Assembly (NCBI GenBank): GCA_001784055.1
Contig: MFOZ01000019.1
Location: 15,252-79,251, forward strand
Reading direction: 5' to 3'
Source: Candidatus Levybacteria bacterium RIFCSPLOWO2_01_FULL_42_15
GTDB lineage: Bacteria; Patescibacteriota; Microgenomatia; Levybacterales; UBA12049
Length of the DNA: 64,000 nucleotides
Under the pieces are notes generated by a model. The model was not told the DNA's origin. It worked only from the letters and a program-made list of their open reading frames with translations, and did not search any database. Positions 8,703 through 17,091 of this stretch are shown piece after piece (within the stretch, counting starts at the first letter, position 1; every line of letters begins with the position of its first letter). A program made the translations under genes and the position numbers.

Positions 8703-9916
8703 TGTGATATGGGATTTAGAGTAACTTTTGGAACATAGAGAATAGCGTTATCGTGATACTTTTTACCTCGCAATTCTTTAATTTTCTTAACAATTTCTTT
8801 ATAAAAATTCCACGACATAATAATAATATGAAGATTTCCTTTTTCTTTTTGTAAGAGTTCGGGAGACTCTATTGAGATATTTCTTCCCGGAGTAACAAAT
8901 CCCCATTTTAGAGGATTGTCATCGACGATGTATTCTAGATTGAGCTTAAAATAATTAAGCATAGTATTTCCTTTAGCAGATGCTCCATATCCAATAACTC
9001 TCTCTCCCCTTTTTTTAAAATCCGAAACGAGTTTACGAAGGTTATTTCGATTTTCTGCTACATTTTTGGCAAAGCGTTTGTAGGTTTGGATATCAAACAA
9101 CCCACTTTCTTTCTCTTTTTGTATTAATGTAGTAACTTTGTCTGAATGAGAACTGATGCCCTTTTTTAGGAAGAAACGAATACTACCGCCATGAATAGGA
9201 GTTTGGATTAAATCAACAATGTGGAATCTCGAACGTGAAGCAAGCATAGCAAAAGAGTTGATCAGGAAATATGAAAGATGTTCGTGGTAGACCGTATCGA
9301 ACTCATTAGATTTAATCATATTATTGCCGTAGGGAAACTCAAGTATCAAAATACCATCATCTTCCAAAGCCAAGAAACAAGCGAAAAGGAATCTATCAAT
9401 TCGATCGACATGAGCAAATACATTGGTTCCCGTAATAAGATTAAATTTCTTTCCAAGTTTTTTAGCTACTTTTTTGCTCCAGTAGTCAACAATTACAGAA
9501 ATATTTTTCTTAATAGTAATTTCTCGTAAGTTTCCTGCCGGATCAACTCCATACACATCGCACCCCAGTTCTTTAAAAAATTCCAATTGCGTTCCATCGT
9601 TGCAAGCAATGTCCAATACTCGTATTTTTTTCTTTTTCACTCGGGCTACAGCGTCTTTTGCCAACTCTTTACAATGATTTTGGAAGGTTTCTGTTGTTCC
9701 GCTGACATAGAGGTAGTTTTTAAACATTAATGCCGGTTTTATTACGACACTAAGCATGCTATGGAAGCAGTTTTGGCATAATAATACTTCAAGAGGATAT
9801 TCTTGCAATTTTTCCTCCTTTTTATGATAGCTATTCGCAAGTGGCTGCTTACCCAAATTGAGATATAAGAACAAGTTTTTTGCTCCGCAGCAGCGGCACC
9901 TTGTGGCTTTTTTCAT
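8699..9916 (-). CDS. SAM-dependent sugar C-methyltransferase
   Basis: This 405-residue protein has the three-part layout of dTDP-sugar C-methyltransferases such as TylCIII/NovU. An N-terminal zinc-binding part has CxxC pairs (CRCCG at residues 7-11, LCQNC near 46-50). A central SAM-binding Rossmann domain has VLDIACNDG near residue 105. A C-terminal Rossmann-like part has VIGYGASAKGNT near residue 310. Such enzymes add a methyl branch at C3 or C5 of a 4-keto-6-deoxysugar. It sits with 4-base overlaps between rmlC and an epimerase. Its presence is the best evidence that this operon makes a branched deoxysugar. Confidence 0.85.
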   Translation of the reverse strand: MKKATRCRCCGAKNLFLYLNLGKQPLANSYHKKEEKLQEYPLEVLLCQNCFHSMLSVVIKPALMFKNYLYVSGTTETFQNHCKELAKDAVARVKKKKIRVLDIACNDGTQLEFFKELGCDVYGVDPAGNLREITIKKNISVIVDYWSKKVAKKLGKKFNLITGTNVFAHVDRIDRFLFACFLALEDDGILILEFPYGNNMIKSNEFDTVYHEHLSYFLINSFAMLASRSRFHIVDLIQTPIHGGSIRFFLKKGISSHSDKVTTLIQKEKESGLFDIQTYKRFAKNVAENRNNLRKLVSDFKKRGERVIGYGASAKGNTMLNYFKLNLEYIVDDNPLKWGFVTPGRNISIESPELLQKEKGNLHIIIMSWNFYKEIVKKIKELRGKKYHDNAILYVPKVTLNPISQ

Positions 9917-10470
9917 ACGAAAGCTGGATTTTTTTGATATTCTGCAAAGGTCATACCGCCTCGATCTCTTGTTGAGAGGATTGGATCATTAAATGGCCAG
10001 GTGATGGCGAGGTTTTTATCATTCCATAACAATATTTTCTCGGATAAAGGTGTATAAAATCCTGTGAACTTATATAGTAATTCAGCGGTATCACTAAGGA
10101 CGGCAAATCCAAAGGCAAACCCAACAGGAACGAAGAGTTGTTTTTTATTTTCCGCAGATAACTCAATGGTAAACCATTTTCCAAATGTTGGCGATTTTAT
10201 TTGTAGATCAACAGCGACACAAAATGCTTTTCCATAGATGCATCGGATGAGTTTGGTAACAGGAGCTTCCATATTTTGAAAATGGAGACCGCGAAGAACT
10301 TTGTATTTTGATCTGGAATGAACTTCCTGGACAAATGTAAGGTCAAGACCGGCTTTTTGAAAATCACGTTTATGCCAAGACTCAATCAGAAATCCCCGTT
10401 CATCTTGAAAGTAGTCGATTTCTATGACAATTAAATCTTTCAAAGGAGTTTCTATAAGCCTCGTTTTCAT
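9913..10470 (-). CDS. rmlC: dTDP-4-dehydrorhamnose 3,5-epimerase (RmlC)
   Basis: This is a cupin enzyme that epimerises C3 and C5 of dTDP-4-keto-6-deoxyglucose. At 185 residues from the ATG at 10470 it has the normal family length; frames extending to 10635 run into the divergent glycosyltransferase gene and are not used. Key signatures are ERGFLIESWHKRDF (residues 22-35), the catalytic histidine region VLRGLHFQ (about 57-64), GKAFCVAVDL (about 80-89) and VPVGFAFGF (about 113-121). It is the first gene of the minus-strand deoxysugar operon. GGGAG lies about 10 bases before the ATG. Confidence 0.9.
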   Translation of the reverse strand: MKTRLIETPLKDLIVIEIDYFQDERGFLIESWHKRDFQKAGLDLTFVQEVHSRSKYKVLRGLHFQNMEAPVTKLIRCIYGKAFCVAVDLQIKSPTFGKWFTIELSAENKKQLFVPVGFAFGFAVLSDTAELLYKFTGFYTPLSEKILLWNDKNLAITWPFNDPILSTRDRGGMTFAEYQKNPAFV

Positions 10471-10477
10471 CCTGTCA

Positions 10478-10507
10478 ATTCTCCCATATCGCTTCTTATG
10501 ATACAAT
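10478..10507. promoter_or_regulatory. overlapping divergent promoters between rmlC and a GT2 gene
   Basis: On the plus strand TGATACAAT (10499-10507) is an extended -10 ending 12 bases before the ATG at 10520. On the minus strand TTGTAT (10506-10501) and GAGAAT (10483-10478) are 17 bases apart, and the -10 lies 7 bases before the rmlC ATG. The minus -35 overlaps the plus -10, so the two promoters would compete. The plus promoter is better supported than the minus one. Confidence 0.4.
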
Positions 10508-10519
10508 ATCTTGGAATTT

Positions 10520-11521
10520 ATGGCAAAATCATCGGATAATCCTTTAGTGTCAATTATTATTCCTTTGCACTGGGGCTTGAAACCGGAAAATTTTCCCCGG
10601 TTTCTCACTGATTTAAAAAAATACGACAAGCTCAAATACCAACACTACGAGATTCTTGTTGTGACAGATAAGCCAATTGTTCCTGTTATCACAGGAAAGA
10701 AGGTTCGTTGTCTCGTAATGAATATAAATCATCCAACTACTGGGACAGAAAAACGTGATTTTGCTCTGCCTTTTGTAAAAGGCGAGATCTGCGCTTTTAT
10801 AGATGATGATGCATATCCTGATTCCAACTGGCTTACCAATGCGATTCCTTGGTTTAAATACGAGAGAATCGTAGCGGTTGGTGGTCCAGGAGTTACTCCT
10901 CTTGAAGATTCGTTCTGGCAAAAGATAGGAGGATATGCTATTGAGTCATATTTTTGTAGCGGCAATATTCAATACCGTTTTTATCCCACATTTGAACGCT
11001 TCAGTAAAGATCAACCTGGATATAATTTGTTGGTTCGGACATCTGTTTTAAAGAAAGTAAAAGGATGGGGAACAACATTCTACGGAGGGGAAGATACAGT
11101 TCTTTGTATAAAATTATTAAAGTTTGGAAAAATTCTTCATGACCCTAATATTATTGTATATCACCATCGTCGAACATTTCCTTTTGGACATCTAAAACAA
11201 ATTGGTAGTGTAGGATTACATAGGGGATACTTTTTTAAGAAGTATCCGCAGACCTCGCGAGGCACTTTCTATCTTCTGCCAACGATTTTAACACTGGGAT
11301 TTATAAGCGGAATTGTATTAGTAGTGCGTTTTCCTCAATTATTTGCTTTGCCATTTGTCTTAGTATTTTTATTTTTTCTTTTACTTGGTACAATCTCGGT
11401 CTACCGACATAAAGTCGATATTACGAGTTCTCTCATAGCAAGCATTGCTATTATGATGACACATATGTCATATGGCGTTTTTTTTGTAAAAGGTTTATTA
11501 ACGCACCACTTAAATAAGTAA
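10520..11521 (+). CDS. GT2 family glycosyltransferase with C-terminal membrane part
   Basis: This 333-residue inverting glycosyltransferase has a GT-A fold: SIIIPLHWG near residue 13, the metal-binding DDD in FIDDDAYP near residue 96, and a GGED acceptor/base motif near residue 191. Two to three hydrophobic segments from about residue 250 to the end anchor it in the membrane. I use the ATG at 10520 rather than a TTG at 10511. A 30-codon fragment at 22083-22175 matches its N-terminus. It is probably co-transcribed with the next GT2 gene and the heptose genes. Confidence 0.8.
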   Translation: MAKSSDNPLVSIIIPLHWGLKPENFPRFLTDLKKYDKLKYQHYEILVVTDKPIVPVITGKKVRCLVMNINHPTTGTEKRDFALPFVKGEICAFIDDDAYPDSNWLTNAIPWFKYERIVAVGGPGVTPLEDSFWQKIGGYAIESYFCSGNIQYRFYPTFERFSKDQPGYNLLVRTSVLKKVKGWGTTFYGGEDTVLCIKLLKFGKILHDPNIIVYHHRRTFPFGHLKQIGSVGLHRGYFFKKYPQTSRGTFYLLPTILTLGFISGIVLVVRFPQLFALPFVLVFLFFLLLGTISVYRHKVDITSSLIASIAIMMTHMSYGVFFVKGLLTHHLNK

Positions 11522-11528
11522 GGGAAGT

Positions 11529-12545
11529 ATGCATCTGCCAAAGATTACATGTTGTGTTAGGACGTATAATGAGGAAAAACGTATTGCAGAATGTTTAAGA
11601 GGTATATTTGGCCAAAATTATCCTAGACAACTTTTGGAAGTAATCCTCGTAGATGATATTTCCACAGATAAAACAATCGCAATTGCAGAAAATTTTCCTG
11701 TAAAAATCTTAATCAATGAGACTGGCAATGCCGAGATATCATTGATTAGAGGTTTTAAAGAATCAACTGGCACATTTTTTACAGTTGTTGATGCGGATAT
11801 GTTCTTTCGGGGAAAAAATTGGTTCCAAAAAATGCTAAAACCTCTCTTAGAAAACCCTGATATATCAGCCGCATTTACGGGATATTATTCCCATAAAAGA
11901 AACTCACTCATTACAAAATATTTGAATCTCGATTCGATCCAGCGAGACTTAGTGTATCAAATTTTTTCTCCAGGATTTAATGAAGTAATTAATGAGAAGA
12001 AAAACGGTTATTACGTTTGTCAATACTCTGTCAATAAAATTCCACCGCAGGTTCATGGTCTTTATAGAAGTTCTATTTTAAAAAAAATACTCGTTAATGA
12101 GATAGATTATCATGATATGATAAAGCTCGTGATCTTAGTTGATAAAGGATATAAAAAATTTGCCTATGTTCCTCAGGCAGGATATTACCATTTCCATGTT
12201 GATTCTTTATTACATCTGGGGAAAAAACGAATTCGAAACATAAAAGAGAGATATCTAGATTTTTATACAAATAAGAATCATTACAAATGGTTTGATGCAT
12301 CAGATTCTGCTCGTATTAAAAGAACGTTTTTCCTTATCCTTGCTACATACTTGATATTGCCATTATGTTTGTTTTCACTGTCTAGAGCGTTAATACGGAG
12401 AAACCTACTCTATCTTCTTGAACCTGCAGTAACTTTTGTTATCGTAAGTGCAATATTATACGCATTTTTATCAGATAAAAGAGGTAGAAAATTTATCATT
12501 CTTCAATTTGCTAAAATAGTACATCTACCTAAAGGAAAATCCTAA
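11529..12545 (+). CDS. GT2 family glycosyltransferase
   Basis: This 338-residue family-2 glycosyltransferase opens with ITCCVRTYNEE (residues 5-15), with VDDIST near residue 42 and a DxD-type metal site VDADMFF near residue 88. Two membrane segments follow near residues 262-282 and 293-312. It lies 7 bases after the preceding GT2 gene and one base before the heptose nucleotidyltransferase, so it belongs to the same operon. The context suggests that it may transfer the GDP-heptose made by the next three genes, but the donor is inferred only. Confidence 0.78.
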   Translation: MHLPKITCCVRTYNEEKRIAECLRGIFGQNYPRQLLEVILVDDISTDKTIAIAENFPVKILINETGNAEISLIRGFKESTGTFFTVVDADMFFRGKNWFQKMLKPLLENPDISAAFTGYYSHKRNSLITKYLNLDSIQRDLVYQIFSPGFNEVINEKKNGYYVCQYSVNKIPPQVHGLYRSSILKKILVNEIDYHDMIKLVILVDKGYKKFAYVPQAGYYHFHVDSLLHLGKKRIRNIKERYLDFYTNKNHYKWFDASDSARIKRTFFLILATYLILPLCLFSLSRALIRRNLLYLLEPAVTFVIVSAILYAFLSDKRGRKFIILQFAKIVHLPKGKS

Positions 12546-12546
12546 C

Positions 12547-13722
12547 ATGATAGAGCAGGCTGTAATTTTGGCGGGCGGTCAGGGAAAAAGATTTCGTCCC
12601 CTCACATTGACTACTCCAAAGCCAATGATATTATTCCATGGAAAGCCTTTTTTTGCATACATTATAGAAATGCTTAAAAAAAACGGCATTAAAGAAGTAA
12701 TTATTTTGACAGGTTATTTGCATGAAAAAATAGAGGATTATTTTAAAGATGGACAAGAATTTGGTTTAAAAATAAAATATTCTTTTAGTCCAGTCGATGA
12801 TGAAACAGGAACAAGAGTTAGAAAAGCAAAAAATTTAATTGCTGACACATTTCTTCTTTTGTATGGAGATAATTATTGGCCATTACAGTTGGATGAGCTT
12901 TTTAGGTTTTACAAAAAAATGAATACACAAGGATTAGTTACGGTATACTCAAACATCGATAACTATACGAAAAACAACACTTTTGTTAACGATAAAGGAC
13001 TGGTTGAGGTTTATGATAAAAGCCGACGAGCATCAGGATTGAACGGAGTAGATGTCGGATTTTTTATTTTGAGAAAAAGTATTTTAAAAAGTTTTCCGGA
13101 AGATAATTTCTCGTTTGAAAAAGTAATTCTGCCGAAAATGATCGCGGAAAAACAACTTGCTGGATTCTTAACCTGCCATAAGTATTATGGATTAAGTAAT
13201 TTAGAAAGAATACCGGTTATTGAAGAATTTTTTAAGCCAAAAAAAGTTATCTTGCTTGATAGGGACGGAGTAATTAATAAAAAACCTCCAAAAGCGGAAT
13301 ATATAAAAAATTGGAGCGAATTTAAATTTTTGCCGGGAGCAATTGATGCGCTAAAGCTATTAACTAAGAAGGGATACCGAATTATTCTTATCTCCAATCA
13401 GGCGGGAATCGGAAGAGGAGCAATGACAGAAGAAGACCTTAAGAAAATTCATAAAAAGTTTTTGGAAGTATGCAGAAAAGAAGGAATTAATCTTACCGGA
13501 ATTTATCACTGTCCCCATAATTGGGATGAGGGATGTTTTTGCAGGAAGCCAAAACCAGGCATGTTGTTTAAGGCGGCAGCTGATCATAATTTCGATCTAA
13601 CAAAAACAATTTTCATCGGAGATGATGAGCGCGACGAGCAAGCAGGAAAAGCCGCTAATTGCAAAACTATATCATTGCACCAAGGACAAAATTTATTAGT
13701 TATTGTAAAAACTTTAGCGTAA
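12547..13722 (+). CDS. hddC-gmhB: fused heptose-1-phosphate guanylyltransferase and heptose-bisphosphate phosphatase
   Basis: Two enzymes of heptose activation are joined in 391 residues. Residues 1-225 are a nucleotidyltransferase with LAGGQGKRFRPLT and PKPM, matching HddC-type heptose-1-phosphate guanylyltransferases. Residues about 233-391 are a GmhB-type HAD phosphatase: DRDGVIN motif near residue 240, SNQAGIGRG near 283, the zinc-binding CPHNWDEGCFCRKP near 325 and GDDERDEQAG near 360. GmhB removes the C7 phosphate and HddC then loads GMP, so the fused steps are consecutive. It is followed by hddA and gmhA. Confidence 0.85.
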   Translation: MIEQAVILAGGQGKRFRPLTLTTPKPMILFHGKPFFAYIIEMLKKNGIKEVIILTGYLHEKIEDYFKDGQEFGLKIKYSFSPVDDETGTRVRKAKNLIADTFLLLYGDNYWPLQLDELFRFYKKMNTQGLVTVYSNIDNYTKNNTFVNDKGLVEVYDKSRRASGLNGVDVGFFILRKSILKSFPEDNFSFEKVILPKMIAEKQLAGFLTCHKYYGLSNLERIPVIEEFFKPKKVILLDRDGVINKKPPKAEYIKNWSEFKFLPGAIDALKLLTKKGYRIILISNQAGIGRGAMTEEDLKKIHKKFLEVCRKEGINLTGIYHCPHNWDEGCFCRKPKPGMLFKAAADHNFDLTKTIFIGDDERDEQAGKAANCKTISLHQGQNLLVIVKTLA

Positions 13723-13734
13723 AATGTTTTTATT

Positions 13735-14715
13735 ATGATTATTTCGAGAACGCCACTTAGAATAAGTTTTGTTGGAGGAGGGAGCGATATCGCTTCTTTT
13801 TACCATCACACGTCTGGTGCTGTTGTTTCGACCGCAATTAATAAATACATTTATATTGCAGTAAATAGGCAATTTGACGGAAGAATTCTTGTAAATTATT
13901 CAAAAACAGAAATTGTTACGAAAATTTCCGATATAGAAAATAATTTAGTTAGAGAAGCGCTTAAATTAACAGGCGTAACGGGCGGAATTCACATAATATC
14001 CATAGCGGATATTCCTTCTGAAGGAACAGGAATGGGGTCATCCAGTTCATATATTGTCGGACTTTTAAATGCGCTATATGCATATCAAGGAAAACATATA
14101 AATGCAGAAAAATTAGCAAAACAAGCATGTCAAATTGAGATAGATATACTAAAAAAACCTATTGGTAAACAAGATCAATACATTGCCGCATACGGAGGGC
14201 TTCAACATATTAAGTTTAATTCAGATGAATCTGTTTATGTTGATCCAATTATTTGCAAGATGGAAACAAAAAAAACTCTTGAAAAGAGATTATTGCTTTT
14301 CTATACGGGTATTATGCGATCCGCAGACCCAATTTTGGCAAAACAAACAAAAAATATGGCATCCCTTACCGCAAAGAGGAAAATTATGAGTAAAATGGTA
14401 CAGCTGGCAAGAGAGATGAGTAATGCGCTGAATAATAATAAATTAAATGATTTTGGTAAGATGTTGCATGAAAATTGGATTTTTAAAACACAAATGGCAC
14501 AGGGAGTTTCAAGTCTTCAGATTGATAGCTGGTATAAACTTGCCATAAAAAATGGAGCTATTGGCGGAAAGCTTTTGGGAGCGGGTGGGGGCGGTTTTCT
14601 CCTTTTTTATGCACCAGAAGAGAAACACGAGAAAATTATCATCGCTCTTTCAGATTTATCCTATCAAAAGTTTTCATTCGAACCTCAAGGAAGTAAAATT
14701 ATTTTTATTGATTAA
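13735..14715 (+). CDS. hddA: GHMP kinase, D-glycero-D-manno-heptose 7-phosphate kinase (HddA)
   Basis: This 326-residue GHMP-family kinase opens with RTPLRISFVGGGSD (residues 4-17), the hallmark of HddA-type sugar kinases. The ATP-binding loop GTGMGSSSSY is near residues 98-107 and the C-terminal GHMP motif KLLGAGGGGF near 281-290. It would phosphorylate C1 of heptose 7-phosphate to give the 1,7-bisphosphate that the upstream fused GmhB domain uses. It lies 12 bases after the fused gene and 3 bases before gmhA. A fucose-kinase-like role is the alternative, but the neighbours make the heptose role much more likely. Confidence 0.87.
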   Translation: MIISRTPLRISFVGGGSDIASFYHHTSGAVVSTAINKYIYIAVNRQFDGRILVNYSKTEIVTKISDIENNLVREALKLTGVTGGIHIISIADIPSEGTGMGSSSSYIVGLLNALYAYQGKHINAEKLAKQACQIEIDILKKPIGKQDQYIAAYGGLQHIKFNSDESVYVDPIICKMETKKTLEKRLLLFYTGIMRSADPILAKQTKNMASLTAKRKIMSKMVQLAREMSNALNNNKLNDFGKMLHENWIFKTQMAQGVSSLQIDSWYKLAIKNGAIGGKLLGAGGGGFLLFYAPEEKHEKIIIALSDLSYQKFSFEPQGSKIIFID

Positions 14716-14718
14716 ATT

Positions 14719-15381
14719 ATGAAGAAGAAAAAAAGCGCGTTACTCAGTCCAAAAGACTTTATAGAAGACTACATATTTGAGTTAAGTCGTTGTCTTAAAT
14801 CTCTGGATAAAACAAAATTAGAGCTCATTATTGATGTTCTTATTAATGCATACAAAAAAGATAAGAAAGTATTTATCTTAGGAAATGGCGGAAGCGCTAC
14901 TACGGCCTCACATATGGCATGTGATTTGGGAAAGGGTACGTTGCAAAGAATATACGACAATACGGAGAGAAGATTTCGAGTTATTTCACTCACTGACAAC
15001 GTGGCTATTATGACGGCTTTTGCAAACGATTTGAGTTTTGATGATATTTTTATCCAACAGCTTAGGAATTTAGTTGAAACAGACGATGTTGTCATAGCGC
15101 TTTCCGGAAGCGGAAATAGCCCTAACGTAGTTAAGGCAATGGAATACGCTAAATTATGCGGAGCGAAAACTATCGGCATTCTTGGATTTAAAACTGGGGG
15201 AAAACTTGGGAATATGGTAGATTATTCAATTATTGCTGACAGCAACCATTATGGGCCAATTGAGGACATACAATTAATTCTTAATCATATGATCGCCGCA
15301 TGGATTGCAAGAATTAAGAATATTCATGATGGGAAACCATATGCAAAAAACGAGAATAAAAATAGCCCGTTTAAAAATTGA
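14719..15381 (+). CDS. gmhA: SIS-domain sedoheptulose-7-phosphate isomerase (GmhA)
   Basis: GmhA converts sedoheptulose 7-phosphate into D-glycero-D-manno-heptose 7-phosphate, the first committed step of the heptose pathway. The 220-residue protein has the sugar-isomerase (SIS) fold, with GNGGSATTASHMACD near residues 55-69 (phosphate binding and active site) and ALSGSGNSPNV near 130-140. Length fits GmhA with a short N-terminal extension. It closes the operon; the convergent formyltransferase gene ends 5 bases downstream. Confidence 0.87.
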   Translation: MKKKKSALLSPKDFIEDYIFELSRCLKSLDKTKLELIIDVLINAYKKDKKVFILGNGGSATTASHMACDLGKGTLQRIYDNTERRFRVISLTDNVAIMTAFANDLSFDDIFIQQLRNLVETDDVVIALSGSGNSPNVVKAMEYAKLCGAKTIGILGFKTGGKLGNMVDYSIIADSNHYGPIEDIQLILNHMIAAWIARIKNIHDGKPYAKNENKNSPFKN

Positions 15382-15403
15382 TAAGCTTATCTAAAGAGAT
15401 AAA
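15380..15403. terminator. possible bidirectional hairpin between convergent genes
   Basis: A 12-base perfect palindrome, GATAAGCTTATC (15380-15391), overlaps a second small stem, TTATCT-aaag-AGATAA (15388-15403), followed by an A/T-rich run. It spans the ends of gmhA and the convergent formyltransferase gene. The stems are AT-rich and short, so terminator activity is only possible. Confidence 0.3.
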
Positions 15404-16199
15404 AATATATATCTGATAAAGAAAATGGCTTATTATTCTTTTTAAATTTTTTAATGTCGGCCAAAGTAGGAAATGAAAAGTATTGCTTTTCATTTGGATG
15501 AAATCGGGCAAAAATTTCGATTTTATTGCTCGTTATATTCTTTAAAGCTTTTATCGTAGGGCCAATACTCTTATCAAATCCAAGAATATAGTTTTTAAAT
15601 AAGGAATTGTTTTTAATTAAAGGAATAATTTCTTGATAAACGACATTTCCTTGGTCTACTTTCGGTGTCATGAAATGAATGCTTACTCCAAACTCTTTTT
15701 CATTATAAAACATGGCCCAAAAAACTGGCAATACTCCGCCATATTTTGGCAAAAGCGCAGTATGTCTATTAATGCATGCAATTTGAGGTAATTCTAAAAG
15801 ATTTTTTTTAAATATCTGTCCCGAAGAAGAAATAATAATATCAATATTTAATTTTCTTAAATAAGCAAGATGTTTACGGCTGTTAACATTATCTATTTTC
15901 ACATACGGAACGTGAAATATGCGAGCAATTGATTGTACGGAGTATGTATTTTTTATTTGTATCTTATCCAAAAGATTTCTCACAAAACTCAATACTGCTA
16001 TGCTAATAAAACCGAGGGTGCCCCATAAATGATATTGTTCAAGTAAGTAGTATGGAAATCCTTTTTTATAAATTTCCTTTAAGACGGTAACCCCAATAAT
16101 TTTAAATTCCTTATCTGGTAGCTTTTGGAACAATCCTAAAAAATAATGAGGATGGAAAAGATTTTCTTCTGTAAGAATAAGATAGATTCGTTTTTTCAT
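15387..16199 (-). CDS. formyltransferase-domain protein (sugar N-formyltransferase-like)
   Basis: This 270-residue protein has the formyltransferase fold of Met-tRNA formyltransferase and sugar N-formyltransferases. The active-site region reads INRHTALLPKYGG near residues 138-150 (Asn and His) and VDQGNVV near 180 supplies the conserved Asp. It lacks the C-terminal tRNA-binding domain of Fmt. It begins in a one-base overlap (TAATG) with the deacetylase gene. The likely job is to N-formylate an amino sugar exposed by that deacetylase. Confidence 0.75.
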   Translation of the reverse strand: MKKRIYLILTEENLFHPHYFLGLFQKLPDKEFKIIGVTVLKEIYKKGFPYYLLEQYHLWGTLGFISIAVLSFVRNLLDKIQIKNTYSVQSIARIFHVPYVKIDNVNSRKHLAYLRKLNIDIIISSSGQIFKKNLLELPQIACINRHTALLPKYGGVLPVFWAMFYNEKEFGVSIHFMTPKVDQGNVVYQEIIPLIKNNSLFKNYILGFDKSIGPTIKALKNITSNKIEIFARFHPNEKQYFSFPTLADIKKFKKNNKPFSLSDIYFYLFR

Positions 16200-17071
16200 T
16201 AAACAATTTTTCTACTTTTAAGATATTCCATGCAAGTCTGAAAGGAGAAATTAGCTAATAGGTGTTCAAACATATTGTTAACAGATATCTTATAGGGTAA
16301 AAAAAGTGGATTTTTTAAAAAACTTTCTTGCTCGTCTGGTATATATTTTTTTGATTTGGATTTTGGCATAATGAGTTGCCAGTTGTGAATAAAAAGATTT
16401 GCTACTTCCCCCTTTTTGCTATATGCAGATAATTTTTTTGCATAATACTCTTTTTTTAGAATGCTCCAGAAATAACTTGACCCAAAAGGAATGCCAAATC
16501 GAAATAAATTTTCTAAAGATATGCTACTTGGAAATGAAATATCAGAAATGCTTGGATTGTAGGATTGATTTGCTACGGATACAGGTAGCTCATAAATGCC
16601 ATCAAAATTATATATACGTCCTGAATTTCCATAAGTGGATGAAGAATAGAGAAAGCCCCAATCTTTTAAGATATTGTAACCCTCTTTAAAAAAAACAATA
16701 TTTGGCGCCTGGAAGCCCTTTACGTGATACTTTTGCAACAAATTTTTTGATGCTTCAAGTTCATTTTTCAGAATTTTTTCATTATCTATATAACTATGTG
16801 AATAGCCATGCCAACCTATTTCATGGCCTTCTGCTTGTATCTTTTTTAGTAATCCTGGATATAATTCTTCTAATTTAAATACAACAAAAAAGGTAATTTT
16901 CTGATTATATTTTTTTAACACATCTAAAACAAATTGTAACGCCGATACAATATAATCATTGTCAAGTTGTCGAAGCTTCGCATTTGATAAATTATACTTA
17001 TTGATTTTTCTTGAAACCACCCAGGATTCAAAATCCATGCAAAGGAGGTGAGAAAAGCCATTTTTTTCCAT
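16199..17071 (-). CDS. polysaccharide deacetylase (NodB homology domain)
   Basis: This 290-residue carbohydrate esterase-4-type deacetylase has a metal-binding motif CMDFESW near residues 11-17 (a D-x-E variant of TFDD), the HGYSH motif near residues 87-91 with its two metal-binding histidines, and FQAPN near residue 118 in place of RxPY. No signal peptide is visible, so it acts in the cytoplasm, on a sugar nucleotide or lipid-linked precursor. It is coupled to the formyltransferase by a one-base overlap and lies 20 bases after the methyltransferase. Confidence 0.8.
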   Translation of the reverse strand: MEKNGFSHLLCMDFESWVVSRKINKYNLSNAKLRQLDNDYIVSALQFVLDVLKKYNQKITFFVVFKLEELYPGLLKKIQAEGHEIGWHGYSHSYIDNEKILKNELEASKNLLQKYHVKGFQAPNIVFFKEGYNILKDWGFLYSSSTYGNSGRIYNFDGIYELPVSVANQSYNPSISDISFPSSISLENLFRFGIPFGSSYFWSILKKEYYAKKLSAYSKKGEVANLFIHNWQLIMPKSKSKKYIPDEQESFLKNPLFLPYKISVNNMFEHLLANFSFQTCMEYLKSRKIV

Positions 17072-17091
17072 AATTGCCTTTCAACAAAAAA

